From the NCBI GenBank assembly GCA_040757775.1, contig JBFLWQ010000021.1, positions 1-62,140 on the forward strand: 62,140 nt of DNA. Reading direction: 5' to 3'. A program made the translations under genes and the position numbers. Below are positions 45,129-54,045 of this stretch, piece after piece (the stretch's first letter is position 1; the number at the start of each line of letters is the position of its first letter). The notes under the pieces were generated by a model, which was not told the DNA's origin, did no database searches, and saw nothing but the letters and a program-made list of their open reading frames with translations. This DNA comes from Thermodesulfobacteriota bacterium. Its GTDB lineage: Bacteria > Desulfobacterota > UBA8473.

Positions 45129-45869
45129 ATGTCAAATATAAAAGCTGTTCATACCAACAAAAAAAACGATACTTTGCTTCTAAGGTTTGTCCTGTCTATT
45201 TTTTTCTTCTTTATTTCTTATTCTATAGCCCCTTATTGCATTGCAGAGGATAAGTCCTCAATTAAAGGAGGTCTATTTCCTGTTCATACTCAGTCATCTC
45301 AGGTAATTACAGAGGAAATGCTGGATATTATAGTAGAAGCGTGTGACCAGTCCCTGTCAAAGAAGATTGAGAATCAATTGTTCAGTTATAAAACAGGGGG
45401 CTATTATGTCGAAAAAGGTATCTTTGTTCCAACCAGAATAAAGGACCCAAACGTATTGACAGCCTTCAACAAAGTATTGAAACCGGGAGTTCACTTTCTC
45501 GACCTTGGAAGTGGTGATGGAAGGGTGGTTTTTTTAGCATCTCTTTTTGGTGCTGCCTCAACCGGGATTGAATTCGATGAGGATATATTTAATTCGAGTC
45601 TCAAGGCTCGGGAAAAACTGTCCAAGAGGTTTGACCTGTCTAAAACAGAACTTATCAGAGGTGATTTCTTTGATGCGGACTTTTCCGGATACGATGTTAT
45701 CTACTATTTTATGAGCGGCAGCTTTGAAGAGAAACGTCTTGAAGATAAATTGGCTAAAGAGTTGAAGCCTGGAGCCATACTCGTTGGCTATATTGAACAC
45801 GAAGCATTTAAGGAGCTGAATTCAGCAGGCAGAATAGGAAAGAGGATTACTGTCTATAAGAAGCAATAG
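45129..45869 (+). CDS. SAM-dependent methyltransferase-like protein with export signal
   Basis: A 246-residue protein with an N-terminal hydrophobic segment (about 19-38) ending in a possible signal cleavage after APYCIA. The rest is a class I methyltransferase fold: FLDLGSGDGRVVFLASL binds SAM, GIEFDEDIF is the acidic loop and IRGDFFDADFSGYDVIYYFM the following strands. A methyltransferase beyond the inner membrane would lack SAM, so it may be a membrane-anchored cytoplasmic enzyme. The ATG at 45129 avoids reading through the attC-like element. Confidence 0.75.
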   Translation: MSNIKAVHTNKKNDTLLLRFVLSIFFFFISYSIAPYCIAEDKSSIKGGLFPVHTQSSQVITEEMLDIIVEACDQSLSKKIENQLFSYKTGGYYVEKGIFVPTRIKDPNVLTAFNKVLKPGVHFLDLGSGDGRVVFLASLFGAASTGIEFDEDIFNSSLKAREKLSKRFDLSKTELIRGDFFDADFSGYDVIYYFMSGSFEEKRLEDKLAKELKPGAILVGYIEHEAFKELNSAGRIGKRITVYKKQ

Positions 45870-45884
45870 ATGTCGAAACACATA

Positions 45885-45910
45885 CAACAACACACTTAAG
45901 TGTGTTGTTG
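45885..45910. terminator. Perfect 26-base palindrome between convergent genes
   Basis: CAACAACACACTT is followed directly by its complement AAGTGTGTTGTTG. It lies between the methyltransferase and permease stops, fitting a bidirectional terminator, although no T-run follows. Confidence 0.6.
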
Positions 45911-45929
45911 GCACAGAATACTGCTATAG

Positions 45930-47330
45930 TTAGTCTCCCCTGAAAATTTCCCTTTTCGCCGTATTGTTCCTTATCTTGAAATACAGGTAAAACAAAAAAC
46001 CTAATCCTATTGTTCCTATACCAAAAAGCGAAATAATAGGTTTGCTCTTTATGGAAAAATAGATAATCCATAGATTCCCCGAGATAAATAACAACGGTGT
46101 AATCGGGTATCCAAACGTTCTGTAGCTGCGTTTCAGGAAAGGTTTTTTTATCCTTAGAACAATCATCCCCATCACTGTTATCATAGAGAACAATGCCAGT
46201 GTAAATCCAATGTAGAGGAGTAATTTATAAAAGGAGGATGTAATAACCATTAATACAGCAATAGCACCCTGCAGAAAAATGGAATGGGCTGGCGTTCTGT
46301 GAATACTGCTCACCTTACTGAAAAGCTTAAAAAACACACCGTCTCTGGACATGGCATAATAGACTCTGGGTCCGGTCATTATCATGGCGCTCAGAGCTGA
46401 CAGAATGCCTATAGCAATGGCTGCTGTGAAATATCTGCTCACATGTTCCCCGAATAGCGAAACAGCAGCCAGATTTCCTATTTCCAGAACACCACTCATA
46501 TCTTCTACGGGGAGGGCATAGATATACAGAATATTTAAAAGCATATAGAGACCCATCACAAAAAATGTGCCATAAAAAAGGGAAAGAGGAATATTCCTGG
46601 CTGGCTTTTTAATCTCACTCCCCAGGTAGGCAGCAGCGTTCCAGCCGCTGTAAGCAAAAGAGATAAATATTAGCGATATTGCAAACTTGTCAGTTAAAAT
46701 TGATTTTAAATTCATCCCTTCAGAAAGGTTGCTTAATGAACCACTGCCAAAGGATAGACCGGCTACAATAAGAGCGATAATAACGGTTATTTTGAATACA
46801 GTGAGAGAGTTTTGAATGAATGTCCCCAAAGACAGACCGTGATAATGAATCAGAGAGAGGATGATGATAATTGCTGCGGCCAGTACGGTAATCGGTGATA
46901 TGGTAAGGATATTAATACCAGAGCATGGAATAGTGATAATTGGGTTTAGTGGAGCTGGCAGGGTACGTAAAAGGTAGGTGGCAGAGGCAATGGAAGCTGC
47001 GGCTATAGGGGCTGAGAATCCAACAATGAGGGATATCCATCCGGATAGAAATGCTACCCCCCTCCCAAAGCTCTCCCTTAAAAAGACATATTCTCCTCCT
47101 GCCCTGGGAAAGATGGCGCCGAGTTCCCCATAACAGAGTGCACCTGAAAGGGCAAAGAGACCACCGAGAAACCAGCAAAGGAGCATACTTTGAGGGTTGC
47201 CAAGTTCCCTTATAATAAAGCCGGATGTAGTAAATATTCCTGTTCCTACTATGTTGGCAACCACCAGAATGAATGCAGAAAACAGGCCTACTTCTCTTTT
47301 CAAGTCACTGTTATTTGAACTATCTTCCAT
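45930..47330 (-). CDS. APC-superfamily amino acid permease
   Basis: A 466-residue inner-membrane transporter with about 12 helices. Helix 1 carries VANIVGTGIFTTSGF, the unwound Gly-rich substrate/ion-binding motif, and helix 6 has FAYSGWNAAAYLGSEIKKP. It resembles LAT/SteT-type amino-acid exchangers; substrate is not predictable. It is divergent from nothing obvious and lies 46 bases downstream of the acyl-CoA synthetase gene, so the two could be cotranscribed. Confidence 0.88.
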   Translation of the reverse strand: MEDSSNNSDLKREVGLFSAFILVVANIVGTGIFTTSGFIIRELGNPQSMLLCWFLGGLFALSGALCYGELGAIFPRAGGEYVFLRESFGRGVAFLSGWISLIVGFSAPIAAASIASATYLLRTLPAPLNPIITIPCSGINILTISPITVLAAAIIIILSLIHYHGLSLGTFIQNSLTVFKITVIIALIVAGLSFGSGSLSNLSEGMNLKSILTDKFAISLIFISFAYSGWNAAAYLGSEIKKPARNIPLSLFYGTFFVMGLYMLLNILYIYALPVEDMSGVLEIGNLAAVSLFGEHVSRYFTAAIAIGILSALSAMIMTGPRVYYAMSRDGVFFKLFSKVSSIHRTPAHSIFLQGAIAVLMVITSSFYKLLLYIGFTLALFSMITVMGMIVLRIKKPFLKRSYRTFGYPITPLLFISGNLWIIYFSIKSKPIISLFGIGTIGLGFLFYLYFKIRNNTAKREIFRGD

Positions 47331-47376
47331 CGCTGATCTCGCCGACCTGAAAAATTACCCACTCCAGTTTTAGCCC

Positions 47377-48768
47377 CTATCCTTCAAAGATACGGGAATA
47401 ATATCTCCATAAGGCACCTGATGCCCTTATTGCCCTTTCAGGGGATGCAAATACAGGGATACCGTTTTCTTCAAGTATCCTGGTATGTTCTCTCACCACC
47501 TTATCCTCACCTATTACCCATCCTACCACCGGTTTATTCTGGCATTGCTTTAAGTCACTTAACACTTGTTTTAAATCTATTTTCCAAATCCGCCTGTTTA
47601 CCATGAGGCAGAAAAGGACAATATCCACATTGGGTTCATGCATAAAGGCAACCAGAGGTACACCGTATACATCATTAATATTCGGTGGGAATCCAACAGA
47701 AAAACAGTCTAAGGGATTTGCTATCTTTGTGGACGGAAGCAAGACCTGTTTAATCTTTTCAATGGTGTCCTTTGAGAATTCAGCCAGTTTCATGTCAAAC
47801 TCTTCACAGGCATCGGCAACCATTGACCCAATACCTCCACTGTAAGTTATAACCGCTATCCTGTTGCCTTTTGGTGTATGTAAAGAGTCAAATATCTTTG
47901 TAAAATCAAGGAATTCATCCAGGTCTTGAGCCCTAATAATCCCGGCCTGCCTGAGCGCAACATCGAATATTGTGTCATCTACGGCTATAGCACCTGTGTG
48001 AGAAGCAGCGGTCTTCTGTCCATCCTCCGTCCTTCCTGTTTTAAATACCACTATAGGTTTCTTTTTAGAAACCTTTTTTGCAACCTCTAAAAATCGTTTG
48101 CCTGCCTTAATGCTCTCCATATACATAGCAATAACCCTTGTTTCAGGGTCTTCTTCCAGATATTCCATTACCTCAGCTTCGTCTATATCACAGCAGTTTC
48201 CAAGGTCTATGGATTTGCTTATCCCGACATGCATAGATGATATAATATATTCCATAACAGGACAGCAGAATTGGCCGCTTTGAGCTATAAATGCTACTCC
48301 TCCTTCCTTAAGGTAATCCAGGGGATAAAAGTGGAGCACAAGGTTGTTAAAGGTATTAACAGGGCCAACTGCATTGGGCCCCATTATTCTTATTCCCTTC
48401 TGTTTTGCCAGGTTAACTACCTCCATCTGCCGTTTTGACCCAGCTTCACCAGATTCAGAAAACCCTCCGGAGACCAGCAATACATTCCTGGTTCCTTTGG
48501 CTGCACAGTCGTGCAGCAATTTAGGGGTATTATCTGCAGGCACCAGAGAGACGGCAAGGTCTATATTTTCAGGGAGATCTTTGATGCTTTTGTATATTTT
48601 AAACCCTAAAACATCACCTCCTTCAGGATTAACGGGATATATCTTTCCATTAAAGCCGAACTCTCTTAAGTTTCTTGTGATAAGGTGTCCTGCTTTATTA
48701 GGTGTCTTGAAGACTCCAACTATTGCAATACTTTTTGGTTCTAAGAACGCCTTTAGTACGTGTTCCAT
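47377..48768 (-). CDS. NDP-forming acyl-CoA synthetase, alpha subunit
   Basis: A 463-residue CoA-binding/ligase protein like the alpha subunit of ADP-forming acetyl-CoA synthetase, which conserves energy by making ATP from acyl-CoA. The CoA-binding domain opens LEPKSIAIVGVFKTPNKAG. The catalytic, phosphorylated His lies in KTAASHTGAIAV near 257. A third domain (about 300-460) is of the succinyl-CoA ligase type. The ATP-grasp beta subunit is not adjacent. A paralogue lies at the right end of the window. Confidence 0.9.
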   Translation of the reverse strand: MEHVLKAFLEPKSIAIVGVFKTPNKAGHLITRNLREFGFNGKIYPVNPEGGDVLGFKIYKSIKDLPENIDLAVSLVPADNTPKLLHDCAAKGTRNVLLVSGGFSESGEAGSKRQMEVVNLAKQKGIRIMGPNAVGPVNTFNNLVLHFYPLDYLKEGGVAFIAQSGQFCCPVMEYIISSMHVGISKSIDLGNCCDIDEAEVMEYLEEDPETRVIAMYMESIKAGKRFLEVAKKVSKKKPIVVFKTGRTEDGQKTAASHTGAIAVDDTIFDVALRQAGIIRAQDLDEFLDFTKIFDSLHTPKGNRIAVITYSGGIGSMVADACEEFDMKLAEFSKDTIEKIKQVLLPSTKIANPLDCFSVGFPPNINDVYGVPLVAFMHEPNVDIVLFCLMVNRRIWKIDLKQVLSDLKQCQNKPVVGWVIGEDKVVREHTRILEENGIPVFASPERAIRASGALWRYYSRIFEG

Positions 48769-48797
48769 TATCCCTCCTGATAATATCCTGGCCTCAT

Positions 48798-48879
48798 GTC
48801 ATTTCGAGTCCGCCTCTGGTGGACGAGAAATCTGATATCGTTAAAGATTCCTCGTTGCTTTCGATCCTCGGAATGACGA
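48798..48879. repeat. Dispersed repeat, copy 2 (GTCATTTCGAGTCC...GGAATGACG)
   Basis: This 82-base copy shares its first 36 bases exactly with 35258-35293 and has the same inverted ends. It lies between two divergent genes. Confidence 0.7.
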
Positions 48880-49023
48880 AACAGGACTTTTTGCGAGTCC
48901 ATCAATAGATTGAAGCAGTATATATAAGAGTTAATATCTGTGTCAAGTCAGAAGTCGGGGTCTGTGATTCAGACACTGAAAATAGCTTTGACAAAGAGAA
49001 TTTTTTTATGGTAGGTTTCTATT

Positions 49024-50148
49024 ATGATTAAATTTATACATACTGCCGACATCCATTTAGGAAGAGAGTTTGATCAATTCGATGAAAAAGGGGAAGAAAG
49101 GAGGGAAGACATCCGTCTCACCTTTCGTCGAATAGCGAGTCTGGCTATAGAAAAGGGTGTTAATCTTTTTCTTATATCCGGCGATCTGTTTAATTCACCC
49201 AATCCATCCAAAAAGGATCTGGAATTTGTCTTTGAAACCTTCAGGATGTTAAGCGATAACAATGTGGTTATTTTCATAACCCCCGGGAATCACGATTATT
49301 ATATTCCAGATGGAATCTGGGATAGAGAATTTAGTTCTCTTGGCCGGAACCTCCACATATTTACTTCTTCAGAGTTTGAAACAATAGGTCTTGAGCGTTT
49401 CAAAGTCTCAGTAGCCGGATGTGCTTACAACAGGCATCAATCCAATTCCAGGTTGTTTGAGAGACCTGAATTCAAGATCAGTCAGCAAAACTCTATCCTG
49501 CTTTTTCACGGTTCATATGAGTATCCAAATCAGGAGTACCGGGATCAGCCTTTCTCATTGGAAGAGCTGAAAAGATTGCCATTCAACTATATAGCCCTGG
49601 GGCACTACCATCGGCACATGGAGATTTTTTCAGAGGAGAAAAGGGTATGTTTCTATCCCGGTGTCCCGGAGGGACTGAACCTGGATGAGCGAAATGCCGG
49701 GAAGCGGTATGTAATATTGGGGGAGATCTCTGACCACGGTGAAGTTAACATAACCATTGAAGAGGTTCAAAGGAAGATCATAGAGATATTAAACATTGAC
49801 TGTACACACTTCCAGGAAAAAGACACGCTGGAGATGAAGATCAGGGAGCATGCCGGTGATAATAAGATTCTCAAACTTAACCTGACCGGCAAGCCGACAA
49901 TGGATATATTAGAGACCATTGACGAGTTACAGGAGAGGTTCAGTGGGTACTTCTACATGTTGAAGATCAATAAAAACCAGTTAGATACCCCCATAGACAT
50001 TCCTGTGGATCCAAGGTTCATAATCGGAAGGTTCTGCCGCAAATTAGAAGACCAGATAGACAGAGCAGAGAATGAGGAGGAAAAGCAGCTTCTTAAGACA
50101 GCCCTTAACCTTGGAATCAATGCCATCAGAGAGGCCGAAAAGAAATGA
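49024..50148 (+). CDS. SbcD/YhaO-like metallophosphoesterase nuclease
   Basis: A 374-residue Mre11-type nuclease. Metal-binding motifs are FIHTADIHLGREFDQ, LISGDLFNSPNP, ITPGNHDYY, LLFHGSYE and ALGHYHRH. It should work with the ATPase encoded next; the stop overlaps that start by four bases. The pair resembles Bacillus YhaO/YhaN more than SbcD/SbcC. Confidence 0.9.
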   Translation: MIKFIHTADIHLGREFDQFDEKGEERREDIRLTFRRIASLAIEKGVNLFLISGDLFNSPNPSKKDLEFVFETFRMLSDNNVVIFITPGNHDYYIPDGIWDREFSSLGRNLHIFTSSEFETIGLERFKVSVAGCAYNRHQSNSRLFERPEFKISQQNSILLFHGSYEYPNQEYRDQPFSLEELKRLPFNYIALGHYHRHMEIFSEEKRVCFYPGVPEGLNLDERNAGKRYVILGEISDHGEVNITIEEVQRKIIEILNIDCTHFQEKDTLEMKIREHAGDNKILKLNLTGKPTMDILETIDELQERFSGYFYMLKINKNQLDTPIDIPVDPRFIIGRFCRKLEDQIDRAENEEEKQLLKTALNLGINAIREAEKK

Positions 50149-52673
50149 AAATCAGGTCCATCGAATTTGCCGGAATAAGGGTTTACTCTGATAACCAGAG
50201 AGTGGAATTTGGCGATAATATTAATATACTTGTTGGAAGAAACAGGGCTGGTAAATCAAGCCTTCAGGATGCACTTGTGATCGGGCTTTTTGGCATGGGT
50301 AAACAGAGTGAGCGGCTGAACAGGTCTTTTGTGTGGTCATGGACCAATCCCAACGAGTTCTGTACAGTAATTCGATACCAGGTTAACAGCAGGCTCTTTC
50401 AAATCGAAAGGGATTTTATAAAGAACAGGGTTTCCTTCGGAGAACTTGTTGATAATGAGACATATAGAGAGTTAACAAATGACTCAGAAAAGGTAAAACA
50501 GTATGTGTCTGAGCACACCGGCATGGAAAATCTGGGTCTGTTTACCTCTACCTGCTGTATAAGACAGCAGGAGCTGTCTAAGGTAAGCGAGAATCTGTCC
50601 GAGGTAGGGCATTTAATCCAGAGGGTGTTTACGGGTTCCATCAAGAGCAATGCAAAAGAGATAATAGATATCTTCAGGACAAAAAGACTCGCAATAAAGG
50701 CTTCAAAAACAACTGAAATAAGGCATACCCCGACCACGAAACGGGAATATGACATACTCCAGGAGGAGAGAGAGTCAGTTACTTCTGCCTTCGAACATGC
50801 AAAAGACGGATTTAAAGAGCTATCAAGGCTGACAGATACTATAAGTAAACTGGAAGAGGAGATTCCAGTAGAGAGAGAACAACTGAAAGAGGTCAGATAT
50901 TTGCTGGAGAAACTAGAAAAGAAGAGTAATATCCAGAAAGAGCTACAGAAGTCTGCTGAAGATTTAGATAGGATTTCAGAGCAAATTCAAAGGGTTAAAG
51001 CAATTGATGAAAGCCTTTCCAGGATTAATAAGAGAATTGAGGCATTACAGTCTATCGAAGGTCATAGGGATATCATAAAGAATGAAGTGCCTGACTGGAT
51101 AGCGTCTAAAGAGGCTATAGAGGATAAACTCATAAGATTGGAGAAAAAGAAGAAAATAACCGGGGAAGAGAGGCACAAGGTTCAGATAGAGCTCGACAGA
51201 TTGAAGCCAGTTGAGAATTGTGGAAAATCCATCGATCAGGACCTTCCAGGGTGGGAGTATCGCAGTTCAGAGATTAAAGAAGAGATTGAGGCTGCTAATG
51301 CCGAGTTGACCAGTGTGGAATCAGAGTATCAGTCTTCCAGAATTCCTTTATGGGGAAAGATTGGCGGCGTACTGCTCTCTTTAGCAGGGATAATTCTGTT
51401 GTTCAGCCTCCATGGAATGTTAAAATGGATTGGAGGGCTGCTTGTCCTGATAGGGGTTTCGACGTTCCTTCTGGCATTGTATCCTGCATTGAAAAATAAA
51501 AGACGGCTGTCAACCAGACTCCGGATATTGAGGGATGGTATCGAAAGAAACCATGCCCAGTTGAGAGATATAGAGGAGAGGATTATCGCTCTTCTTCAGG
51601 ATACCCGGCAGAAGGACATTGAAACTTTAAAGAAGGAATGGGGGAGATATAAGGAATTGAGCGGGCTAAAATCTGTTCTTGACTCAAATGTCGCTGATAC
51701 CGAAGAAGAATTCCTGGAGGCTAATGAGCAATACGAAATGTATGAAGGGATGTTCAGGAATGTCCTCAATGATACCAGTACGGGTTCTGTAAGTGAGCTG
51801 AGAGAGAGATTGAATGATTATCAAAGACTGACAGATGAAAAGAGAAACAGAGAATCCGAAAGGCAGGGAATCCTGGGTAAAGAGGGGCTAAAGGAGTTGG
51901 AGGGTAAACAGAGGACTCTGGATAGCAGAGTCCGTCAATACAATCTGGAATTGACCGAGTCTGATTTGACTTCTTTCTGTCCTGCTACAGAAGAGACAGA
52001 AAAGTGGCGACAGGTTGAGAAAGAACTGGAACCAAAACTCAAGGGTGATGAGCACGAGTTGATAAGGGCGAAGGAGAGGCTGGATACCCTGAAAGACACA
52101 ATACAAGACCCTGTAGGGCTGGAGGAGAGAAGGACCTATATCGAAGGCAGATTGAAGGAACTGGATTTAATCTATAAAGCCTACGGAAAGGCTATAGCAA
52201 CCTTTGAAGAAGCGGTAAGAGAGTTACAGGAAGAGTATCTGCCAGAGATGGAGAAGACAACCAATCAATACTTTAAAGAGATTGTGCCGGAGGAGTTTGA
52301 CAGTGTCCAGTTGGTCAAAGCATGGCCAAAGATAATCCTTTCCTCGAAGGTTAACAGCAGTATCCCCATAGCCAGTCTCAGTCTTGGAACCATTGATCAG
52401 CTCTACCTCAGCCTCAGAATTGCCTCTCTGGAACTGTTGGGAAAGGGTGTAACCCTGCCGTTGATGATAGACGATTCCTTTGCCAACTATGATCCCCATT
52501 GCCAGGCGAAATCTTTAAAGATACTTGAGGAGTTAGCCGAGAGCAGACAGGTAATATTCTTTAGCTGTCATCCGGAATACATGGAATGGGGGAGAGAGCT
52601 AAAAAAATCCAGAGGTTACTCAGTGAAGCTTTTTAATTGGGACAATAACCGCAGGATTTTTGAGATAAACTGA
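50145..52673 (+). CDS. YhaN-like SMC/Rad50-type ATPase with membrane hairpin
   Basis: An 842-residue protein with Walker A GRNRAGKSSLQDAL near 32-45 and, at the other end, an ABC signature (SLSLGTIDQLYLSLR) and Walker B LPLMIDDSFANYD. Two long coiled coils lie between. At the apex (about 405-450) there are two hydrophobic segments, IGGVLLSLAGIILLFSL and IGGLLVLIGVSTFLLALY, instead of the Cys-x-x-Cys zinc hook of Rad50/SbcC. The complex is probably tethered to the inner membrane and may repair or clear DNA ends there. Confidence 0.88.
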   Translation: MKIRSIEFAGIRVYSDNQRVEFGDNINILVGRNRAGKSSLQDALVIGLFGMGKQSERLNRSFVWSWTNPNEFCTVIRYQVNSRLFQIERDFIKNRVSFGELVDNETYRELTNDSEKVKQYVSEHTGMENLGLFTSTCCIRQQELSKVSENLSEVGHLIQRVFTGSIKSNAKEIIDIFRTKRLAIKASKTTEIRHTPTTKREYDILQEERESVTSAFEHAKDGFKELSRLTDTISKLEEEIPVEREQLKEVRYLLEKLEKKSNIQKELQKSAEDLDRISEQIQRVKAIDESLSRINKRIEALQSIEGHRDIIKNEVPDWIASKEAIEDKLIRLEKKKKITGEERHKVQIELDRLKPVENCGKSIDQDLPGWEYRSSEIKEEIEAANAELTSVESEYQSSRIPLWGKIGGVLLSLAGIILLFSLHGMLKWIGGLLVLIGVSTFLLALYPALKNKRRLSTRLRILRDGIERNHAQLRDIEERIIALLQDTRQKDIETLKKEWGRYKELSGLKSVLDSNVADTEEEFLEANEQYEMYEGMFRNVLNDTSTGSVSELRERLNDYQRLTDEKRNRESERQGILGKEGLKELEGKQRTLDSRVRQYNLELTESDLTSFCPATEETEKWRQVEKELEPKLKGDEHELIRAKERLDTLKDTIQDPVGLEERRTYIEGRLKELDLIYKAYGKAIATFEEAVRELQEEYLPEMEKTTNQYFKEIVPEEFDSVQLVKAWPKIILSSKVNSSIPIASLSLGTIDQLYLSLRIASLELLGKGVTLPLMIDDSFANYDPHCQAKSLKILEELAESRQVIFFSCHPEYMEWGRELKKSRGYSVKLFNWDNNRRIFEIN

Positions 52674-52692
52674 GGGCTGGAGAGGTATCTGA

Positions 52693-53841
52693 TTGGTAAA
52701 AAGGGTATTCATAACGTTGTTTTTGGCTGTTTTTTCTGCTATGATTGGGATAGGGATCATCGTCCCTCTCTTTCCCCTTTATGCCCAGAACCTCGGAGCC
52801 ACCGGAATCTGGCTGGGTATAATCTTTTCTGGCTTTGCCATCTCCCGTTCTATATTCGTGCCTCTCATAACCAGGCTGTCTGATAAAAAGGGCAGAAAGA
52901 TATTCATCTGCATCGGACTGTTTGGATATGCCCTGGTTTCAATTATCTATATCTATGCGGGTAATGTTTATGAGCTTGCCATATTTCGTTTTTTGCAGGG
53001 TTTTTTTGGAGCCATGATTGTCCCCATAGCAATGGCTTACATAGGTGAAATATCGCCCGTGAATAAAGAAGGGACATTTATAGGGGCATTTAATATTTCT
53101 CTATTTGCCGGGTTTGGTGTTGGTCCTTTTATGGGTGGGGCTTTAAAGGACCATTTCGGCATGAATGCAGCCTTTTATGCTATGGGGGGGCTGAGCTTTA
53201 TAGCCTTTGTACTGGTTCTGTTATTTCTCCCTGAACTCCATCTGTATAAGAAACAGTGGGGAAATCCCAGGATGTCTTACTGGACGATGCTGAACAACAA
53301 CATAGTTAAGGGGATAACAGCATTCAGGCTCATCAATTCTATGGGAAGGGGGATGGTTGCGACCTTTCTGCCTGTCTTTGCCCACCAATACCTTAGATTG
53401 AGCGGTTCTGAAATAGGGCTTTTGATCTCAGCAAATATATTACTGACCTCCTTTCTGCAGGCACCCTTTGGAAAATTGGCAGACAGGGTGAGTCGAAAAA
53501 AGCTGGTTATTGTCGGAGGGTTTATAGCTTCCCTGGCAATATTACTGATACCTTATACATCTGATTTCACTCATTTGTTGGTTTTAAACATGGCAATGGG
53601 AGTTGCCGGAGCCATCTCTTTACCTGCGACAACTGCCTTAGCAATAGAAGAGGGAAGGAATATGGGTATGGGGGCTATAATGGGGGTATTCGACATGTCC
53701 ATGAGTTTGGGTGTTGCCGGGGGTCCGCTGCTCGGGGGAATCCTTATGGATTTTCTGGGAATAGATTTCATTTTCCTCTTTGGAGGGTTTGCAGGGTTTG
53801 TATCCATTGGGCTTTTTGTCTGGTTTGTGAAACATAAATAG
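52693..53841 (+). CDS. MFS drug-efflux-like transporter
   Basis: A 382-residue, 12-helix major facilitator protein. Loop 2-3 carries LSDKKGRKIFICIGL (the basic motif of the family), repeated in the second half as KLADRVSRKKLVIVGG. It resembles 12-helix multidrug efflux proteins; substrate unknown. The start is TTG at 52693, eight bases after GAGAGG, 20 bases beyond the ATPase stop, so it may share that transcript. Confidence 0.85.
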   Translation: MVKRVFITLFLAVFSAMIGIGIIVPLFPLYAQNLGATGIWLGIIFSGFAISRSIFVPLITRLSDKKGRKIFICIGLFGYALVSIIYIYAGNVYELAIFRFLQGFFGAMIVPIAMAYIGEISPVNKEGTFIGAFNISLFAGFGVGPFMGGALKDHFGMNAAFYAMGGLSFIAFVLVLLFLPELHLYKKQWGNPRMSYWTMLNNNIVKGITAFRLINSMGRGMVATFLPVFAHQYLRLSGSEIGLLISANILLTSFLQAPFGKLADRVSRKKLVIVGGFIASLAILLIPYTSDFTHLLVLNMAMGVAGAISLPATTALAIEEGRNMGMGAIMGVFDMSMSLGVAGGPLLGGILMDFLGIDFIFLFGGFAGFVSIGLFVWFVKHK

Positions 53842-53877
53842 TCCATCCTGAAAAATTACCTTTTCCGCTCTCTGGTT

Positions 53878-53998
53878 CAGGTTTTTTGACCCATCTAAGC
53901 TTGCTCTATTGAAAATTCACAAACTCCCCGCCTCTGGCGGGTCAAACATGTGAATTTTCTGCATTACGCTCGCCAAGATGGGTACCCCAAAAATCCTG
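53878..53998. repeat. Long nested inverted repeat downstream of the MFS gene
   Basis: Outer ends CAGG...CCTG and ACCCATCT/AGATGGGT, then GAAAATTCACA (53911-53921) against TGTGAATTTTC (53949-53959), with an inner CCCGCC-TCT-GGCGGG hairpin (53927-53941). About 121 bases, MITE-like or terminator-like, no coding capacity. Confidence 0.65.
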
Positions 53999-54045
53999 CC
54001 CATGTTTGCTCCAAAGGAAATTTTTCATTTTTCAGTATAAACTAA

